Source: Bryobacterales bacterium (GTDB lineage Bacteria > Acidobacteriota > Terriglobia > Bryobacterales > Bryobacteraceae). From it: a DNA stretch of 64,000 nucleotides. The position numbers and the translations under genes are program-made. This document shows, in pieces, positions 59,852 through 64,000 of the stretch. The stretch is taken from contig JADZBH010000016.1 in assembly GCA_020852175.1 (NCBI GenBank), positions 279,329-343,328 of the forward strand, written 5' to 3'. Position 1 is the first letter of the stretch; every line of letters begins with the position of its first letter. Under the pieces are notes generated by a model. That model was given only the letters and a program-made list of their open reading frames with translations. It was not told the origin of the DNA and ran no database searches.

Positions 59852-62035
59852 CTAGAGGCGTTCGATGGTGATTTCGGCGTTATAGTCGGGTTCGCCGGAG
59901 AGCGGGTCATACTGGCGGCCGATCAGGGGGTTGACCTCGGGCCAGTGGGCCTGGACGCAGCCTGGGGCGACGGGACCGGTGCGGACGCGGGCGCGGTATT
60001 CGCCGTGGGGGGAGCGGAGCAGGACGCGGTCGCCCGGGGAGAGCGAGAGCGAGGCGGCGTCGGAGGGGGCCAGGAGGATTTCGTCGCGGTCGAGGCCTGT
60101 GAGAGCGTCGTGGTCGTGCCAGAGGATGGAGTTGAACTGGGCGCCGCGGCGGGTGACCAGCAGGAGTTTGGCGCGGAGGGCGGGGGGCGCGACGGTGGAG
60201 AAGCGGGCTTTGCGGTCGTCGAAGGCCGGGCATATGGCGCCTTCGAGCAGGCGGGGGCCGCCGTACTGGAAGGCGTCGCCTTCGGCGCGGAGTTGGACGA
60301 TGCCGCGATAGAGGGGGATGGAGCGGTCGATGTCGGCGCGGATGGCGTCGCCGGTGGGGAAGTTGATGGCATCGCGGGCGGGGCCGTCCAGGAGGCGGAG
60401 GCCGAGGTCGCGGAGGATGACCCATTCCGAGCGGGCTTCGCCGACGGTGTCGCCTTCGCGGCGGCCGCCGATGAAGGGGGAGTAGCGGATGCGGCGTTCG
60501 GCGCCGGTTTGGGTGCCGCCGCCTTCCTGTTCGTAGCGGGTGCGGGCTGGGAGGAGGAGGACGCCTTCTTCGCCGGGGGCCGGGAGCATGGAGGTATTGA
60601 AGACGATGTCCTGGTGGATGCGGAGGGGCAGGCGGGCGAGGGAGCGGTCCATGCGGGCGGGTTCGGGCATGGTTTCGAGGAAGTTGCCGCCGATGATATA
60701 GAGGGCGTCGAGGCCGCCGTTGTAGGCGGCATCGAGCATCTGGCCGCAGTTGTAGCCGTTCCAGGAGGGCAGCGGGGCGCCCCAGAGCTGGGAGTAACGA
60801 TCGACGTTGGCCGGGTGGATGAAGTCGGGGACGGCGCCGGTTTCGGCTCCGCCCTGGACGCCGGAGTGGCCGCGGATGGGGACCAGGCCGCAGCCTTCGC
60901 GGCCGAGCATGCCGCGGGAGAGGGCGAGGTTGATGAGGGCGCGGACGTTATCGACGCCGTTGGGGTGTTGGGTGAGGCCCATGGACCAGATGAAGATGGC
61001 GCGGGCGGAGGCGGCATAGAGGGAGGCGAAGCGCTCCATTTCCGAGCGGGGGAGGCCGGCGAGGGTTTCCAGATCGGGGAAGCGTTCGCGGTCGAGTTCG
61101 GCTTTCAGGGCGGGCCAGCCGGAGGTGTGCGAGGCGATGAAGGATGGGTCGAGCGCGTTGCGCTCATCGAGGACCTTGAGGACGCCGTTGAAGAAGGCGA
61201 CGTCGCCGCCGGGGCGGACGGGGAAGAAGTCATCGAGGAAGCGGGTGCCGAACAGGGCCGAGGGGAGGATGGAGGGGATCCAGTAGCGTTCGAGGCCGGG
61301 TTCGCGGTAGGGGTTGACGACGGCGATGCGGGCGCCGTTGCGTTTGGCGTGGTAGAGGTACTTCATGGAGACGGGCTGGTTATTGGCGAGGTTGGTTCCC
61401 GCCAGGACGAGTAAGTCGGTTTTCAGCCAATCGGAGTAACTTACGGTGGAGGCGCCGACGCCGAGGGTGGATTTGAGAGCGGTGGAGGAGGCGGCGTGGC
61501 AGAGGCGGGCGGCGTTATCGACGTGGTTGGAGCCGTAGAGGCGGGCGAGTTTCTGGGCTACATAGTAAGTTTCGTTGGTGAGTCCGCGGGAGGTGAGGAA
61601 GAAGGCGGCGCGGGAGGGGGGAGTGCGGCGGAGGCGGGCGGCGACGAGGCCGAGGGCATCGTCCCAGGAGAGGGGGGAGAAGCCGGGCGCGCCGTGGCGG
61701 CGGATGAGGGGGCGGGAGAGGCGGCCGAGGTTGCGCAGGGCGCGGTTATCGAGCGAGGCCAGGCGGGCGGCGTCGGAGAAGGCGCCGGGCGGGGCGGCGG
61801 GCATGGTGTTGAGGCGGAGAAGGCGGAGGCGGGTAAGGCAGAGGTGGAGTCCGGGGACGGTGTCGTCGCGGAGACCGCGCGGGGTGAGCGAGCAGCCGTC
61901 GCAGACGCCGTGGCGGAGGATGCGCCAGGCGTAGCCGAGGTGGTCGCGGTTCTGCCAGAGAAGGCGGAGGGTTTCGACCTGGTGATTGGGTTTCTGGTGA
62001 CCGAGGCCGAAGGGAGCCCAGGCGGCAAAGCGCAT
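59852..62035 (-). CDS. FdhF/YdeP-family molybdopterin oxidoreductase
   Basis: A 727-residue member of the DMSO-reductase superfamily, YdeP branch. The N-terminal LGHQKPNHQVETLRLLWQNRDHLGYAWRILRHGVCDGCS is diagnostic. The molybdenum ligand is probably the cysteine in ARLCHAASSTAL, and further cofactor blocks are NLANNQPVSMKYLYHAK and IRGHSGVQGG. The C-terminal domain (about 610-727) has DEILLAPSDAASLSLSPGDRV. The substrate of YdeP-like enzymes is not firmly known; formate-dehydrogenase-like activity is a family guess. The ATG at 62035 follows a TATGAT box by seven bases. Confidence 0.88.
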   Translation of the reverse strand: MRFAAWAPFGLGHQKPNHQVETLRLLWQNRDHLGYAWRILRHGVCDGCSLTPRGLRDDTVPGLHLCLTRLRLLRLNTMPAAPPGAFSDAARLASLDNRALRNLGRLSRPLIRRHGAPGFSPLSWDDALGLVAARLRRTPPSRAAFFLTSRGLTNETYYVAQKLARLYGSNHVDNAARLCHAASSTALKSTLGVGASTVSYSDWLKTDLLVLAGTNLANNQPVSMKYLYHAKRNGARIAVVNPYREPGLERYWIPSILPSALFGTRFLDDFFPVRPGGDVAFFNGVLKVLDERNALDPSFIASHTSGWPALKAELDRERFPDLETLAGLPRSEMERFASLYAASARAIFIWSMGLTQHPNGVDNVRALINLALSRGMLGREGCGLVPIRGHSGVQGGAETGAVPDFIHPANVDRYSQLWGAPLPSWNGYNCGQMLDAAYNGGLDALYIIGGNFLETMPEPARMDRSLARLPLRIHQDIVFNTSMLPAPGEEGVLLLPARTRYEQEGGGTQTGAERRIRYSPFIGGRREGDTVGEARSEWVILRDLGLRLLDGPARDAINFPTGDAIRADIDRSIPLYRGIVQLRAEGDAFQYGGPRLLEGAICPAFDDRKARFSTVAPPALRAKLLLVTRRGAQFNSILWHDHDALTGLDRDEILLAPSDAASLSLSPGDRVLLRSPHGEYRARVRTGPVAPGCVQAHWPEVNPLIGRQYDPLSGEPDYNAEITIERL

Positions 62036-62048
62036 GGGGGATATCATA
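62036..62048 (-). promoter_or_regulatory. Putative leaderless -10 element of the YdeP-like gene
   Basis: TATGAT (62048 to 62043) lies seven bases before the ATG at 62035. The gap ATCCCCC has no Shine-Dalgarno sequence. An in-frame ATG at 62047 lies inside the box and is less likely. Confidence 0.45.
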
Positions 62049-62060
62049 CATGCCCGGGCG

Positions 62061-62129
62061 GCGCTGCCGGGTGTGGCCGGACGGCCCTGGCCGGGGCGTG
62101 GATTGCGAGCGCTGCCGGGTGTGGCCGGA
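62061..62129. repeat. 21-base direct repeat, 48-base period
   Basis: The same 21 bases, beginning GCGCTGCCGGG, occur at 62061-62081 and 62109-62129, between the YdeP-like start and the DUF4347-like stop. It may be a regulatory site or the remnant of a small duplication. Confidence 0.6.
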
Positions 62130-62181
62130 GGGCGCCGCGAGGGCATGGCCTGCCGGCGCGGCGGGGCGTAGCGGGGCGGCG

Positions 62182-62790
62182 CTAGACGGCGCGTGGATTG
62201 GACATGTTGTAGGAGCCGGCGGCGATGGTGACGGGGTAGCCTGTGTCGCGGCTGAAGCGGTAGACGGGGCCTTCCCAGGCTCCGAAGTCGATGGTGTCGC
62301 CGACGACTCGGCCGCCGCGGTAAGTGGCGTTGCCGGTGTTGTAATACTGTGTGTCGCGCGCGGCGATGACGTCGGCTCCGGTGTAGAGGGCCATTTCGCC
62401 GCACAGGCGCTGGCCGTCGCCGCGTGTGCCTTCGTTGCCGGGGGCCGTATCGGCGGGGGCGCAGGCGTAGATGACGATGGTGCGGACGAGCTTTTTCCAG
62501 GCCGAGGTGAGGCCGACGTTGACCAGGGTAAGGCCTTCGCGGCCGAGGTGGAGGCCGAAGCCGCCGCGTTCGATGCCCGTGCAGACGCGGCCGCCGATAT
62601 TGAGATCGCCTTCGTAGCCGTGGCAGAAGATGTGGAGCAGGTCGAGGCCGCCGCATTCGCGGGCGTGCGAGGCGACTCCGTTGACGATGGAGGTGATGGC
62701 GCGGTTTCCGTTGACCAGGAAGACGTAGTTGTAGTTGAGCGGGGTACGGCCTTCCAGGCGGGTGTCATGCAGGATCATCGTGCGTCCCAT
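62182..62790 (-). CDS. DUF4347/CHAT-like putative cysteine peptidase, stand-alone
   Basis: A 202-residue soluble protein. The pattern LLHIFCHGYEGDLNIGG with His57, followed by TIVIYACAPAD with Cys110 and later TGADVIAARDTQYYN, fits the caspase-like fold of DUF4347 and CHAT domains. His57 and Cys110 would be the catalytic dyad. There is no signal peptide, membrane segment or fused domain, which is unusual, since DUF4347 normally heads giant adhesins and CHAT is usually fused to TPRs. Start ATG with GAGG ten bases upstream. It may share a transcript with the upstream helical protein and coaX. Confidence 0.65.
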   Translation of the reverse strand: MGRTMILHDTRLEGRTPLNYNYVFLVNGNRAITSIVNGVASHARECGGLDLLHIFCHGYEGDLNIGGRVCTGIERGGFGLHLGREGLTLVNVGLTSAWKKLVRTIVIYACAPADTAPGNEGTRGDGQRLCGEMALYTGADVIAARDTQYYNTGNATYRGGRVVGDTIDFGAWEGPVYRFSRDTGYPVTIAAGSYNMSNPRAV

Positions 62791-62837
62791 GATGTAAAAA
62801 CCTCGTTGTGGAACGCGACGGAGGAGGGGGCGGGGGA

Positions 62838-63533
62838 TCAGCGGAGGTGAAAAATGCTGAAGCGGGGGAGGCTGGAGAGTTCCAGGACGCGGCGGTCGAG
62901 GAACTGGCGTTCGAGGCGGGAGAGCTGGTCGGTGGAGAACTTGGAGCGGTAGGGGCGGAGTTCGGCGTCCATGGCCTGGCGGGTTTCCAGGAGTTGTTCG
63001 TCGGAGAGGCGGGTGCGGGCGAGGGCGAGGGCTTTTTCCTCGAGCGCGGTGAGGCGTTGGTCGAGGTCTTCGAGGCTGGCGTAGTGGGTTTCGGCGTTGG
63101 CGGCGAGGGCATCGAGGGCTTCGGCGACGGGGAGGAAGAGAGCATCGGCGGCGCGTGTTCCGGCGGCGATGCGGGCGAGGTGGGCTTGGAGGGCATCGAG
63201 CGGGAAAGGGGCTTCGGTGGCGGGGCGCGCGCCGATGGAGGCTTCCGAGAGAGCGGCGGCTTCCTGGGCGACGGCCTGTGCGCACCAGGCGAGGCCGTTG
63301 ATCTGGCGTGCGGGGCCGGGGCGTTTGCGGGAGCGCCATTTTTCGAAGGCCGAGTCGATACCTCGGAGGACGGCTTCGAGCGGGATGCCGGAATCCTTCC
63401 AGGTTTCGATGAGGGCCCAGTCGAGGGGGGAGAGCAGGAAGAGACCGGTGGCGCGTGCGCGCTGGAAGTGTTCTTCCACTTCGGTGAAGTAGTTGAAGTA
63501 GTTGTGTTGGAAGGGGGGCGGGGTAGCGGTCAA
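62838..63533 (-). CDS. Helical hypothetical protein coupled to coaX
   Basis: A 231-residue protein. The first part (QHNYFNYFTEVEEHFQRARATGLFLLSPLDWALIETWKDSG) is conserved-looking and globular; the rest is helical with a coiled region (ASLEDLDQRLTALEEKALALA). I cannot assign a function. The TTG start overlaps the coaX stop as TTGA, so it is translationally coupled to coaX. An ATG-started reading further upstream would run through coaX in another frame and is rejected. Confidence 0.75.
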   Translation of the reverse strand: MTATPPPFQHNYFNYFTEVEEHFQRARATGLFLLSPLDWALIETWKDSGIPLEAVLRGIDSAFEKWRSRKRPGPARQINGLAWCAQAVAQEAAALSEASIGARPATEAPFPLDALQAHLARIAAGTRAADALFLPVAEALDALAANAETHYASLEDLDQRLTALEEKALALARTRLSDEQLLETRQAMDAELRPYRSKFSTDQLSRLERQFLDRRVLELSSLPRFSIFHLR

Positions 63534-64000
63534 CGGGAGCGCTCCCAGATGAGGCGGAGGCCATCGAGGGTGAGGTCTTCGTCGGCGGTGGTGAGGAAGC
63601 GTGAGCCGGAGGTGATGAGGCGGGCCTGGCCTCCGGTGGCGACGGTATGGGTGGAAGGGCCGAGCGTTGCGGTGAGACGTTCGAGGAGGCCGTCGATCAT
63701 ACCGAGGGCGCCGTAGTAGAGGCCGCTTTGGATGGAGCCGACGGTGTTTTTCCCGATTAAGTGTTCGGGGGCGCGGAAGTCGACCTTGGGCAGTTTGGCG
63801 GTGCGGGAGAAGAGGGCGTCGATGGAGATGCCGATGCCTGCGCAGATGATGCCGCCGAGGTATTCGGCCTGGGCCGAGACGCAATCGAAGGTGATGGCGG
63901 TGCCGAGATCGACGACGATGCAGGGGCCGCCGTATTTCTGGAAGGCGGCGACGGAGTTGACGATGCGGTCGGCGCCGACCTCGCGGGGGTTGTCGTAGAG
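63530..64000 (-). CDS. coaX: Type III pantothenate kinase, 3' part (cut by window edge)
   Basis: Translation of the minus strand from the window edge gives 156 in-frame residues ending at TGA (63532-63530). They contain DNPREVGADRIVN, the phosphate-binding CIVVDLGTAITFD, EYLGGIICAGIG and NTVGSIQSGLYYGALG, all hallmarks of CoaX. It phosphorylates pantothenate, the first step from vitamin B5 to coenzyme A, so it uses the product of panB-panC found at the other end of this window. The 5' end lies beyond 64000. It is coupled to the helical protein by TTGA. Confidence 0.93.
   Translation of the reverse strand, partial: LYDNPREVGADRIVNSVAAFQKYGGPCIVVDLGTAITFDCVSAQAEYLGGIICAGIGISIDALFSRTAKLPKVDFRAPEHLIGKNTVGSIQSGLYYGALGMIDGLLERLTATLGPSTHTVATGGQARLITSGSRFLTTADEDLTLDGLRLIWERSR

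Overview
The window reads as a chromosomal segment of a GC-rich, Gram-negative bacterium, most likely an acidobacterium of the Bryobacter/Solibacter type. This is inferred, not proven. The support is a long TonB-dependent receptor with an N-terminal carboxypeptidase-regulatory domain, a family expanded in that group, together with PEP-CTERM proteins, a hopanoid radical-SAM enzyme (HpnH), several secreted hydrolases, and a hybrid sensor kinase with a beta-propeller sensor. I see no tRNA, rRNA, CRISPR array, transposase or prophage gene.

Layout. 0-7 kb: secreted M19 dipeptidase, a BamE-like protein, a sugar ABC transporter (ATPase and permease, no binding protein), a DUF1080 protein, and panC-panB. 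7.2-11.8 kb: a tightly overlapping operon of an RpiB-like isomerase, DeoC aldolase, a GAF-GAF-PP2C phosphatase and lysA. The first two enzymes carry extensions resembling bacterial microcompartment cargo tags, yet no shell gene is present. 11.8-21 kb: YgfZ, a small membrane protein, an MBL hydrolase, an esterase, a CBM9-like protein, two tandem phosphohexomutases (one with altered motifs), an FtsB-like protein, CutA and a Tat-exported sulfatase. 21-25.6 kb: hybrid histidine kinase and a cyclase-family protein. 25.6-27.4 kb: a lower-GC patch with a secreted zinc protease and a partner. 27.4-31.3 kb: MtgA, two small secreted proteins, a LysW-like acidic protein, a DinB-like protein, LarE and a PilZ-like protein. 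31.4-44.6 kb: DprA, TopA with five zinc ribbons, the TonB receptor, a GH63 glucosidase, an Aas-like acyltransferase/ligase and an MFS transporter. 44.6-50.2 kb: a CpaE-like protein, MetY, and a coupled trio (PF04008 adenosine-specific kinase, epimerase, DapA-like lyase). 50.3-64 kb: PEP-CTERM proteins, RNase R, YceH, CdsA-UppS, HpnH with a coupled partner, a methyltransferase, a YdeP-like molybdoenzyme, a DUF4347/CHAT-like protein, a helical protein and the 3' part of coaX.

Two window-wide patterns stand out. First, at least ten genes have a TAnnnT hexamer ending only 5-8 bases before the start codon, usually with no well-spaced Shine-Dalgarno sequence, as expected for leaderless transcripts. 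Second, the plus strand is C-rich up to about 44 kb and G-rich after about 46 kb, whichever strand the genes lie on. That points to a replication-strand switch, an inversion edge or an assembly join.

Adjacent genes commonly overlap by ATGA, GTGA, TTGA or TAATG, so translational coupling is widespread. The left part holds catabolic and envelope functions; the right part holds lipid-carrier, hopanoid and cofactor genes.
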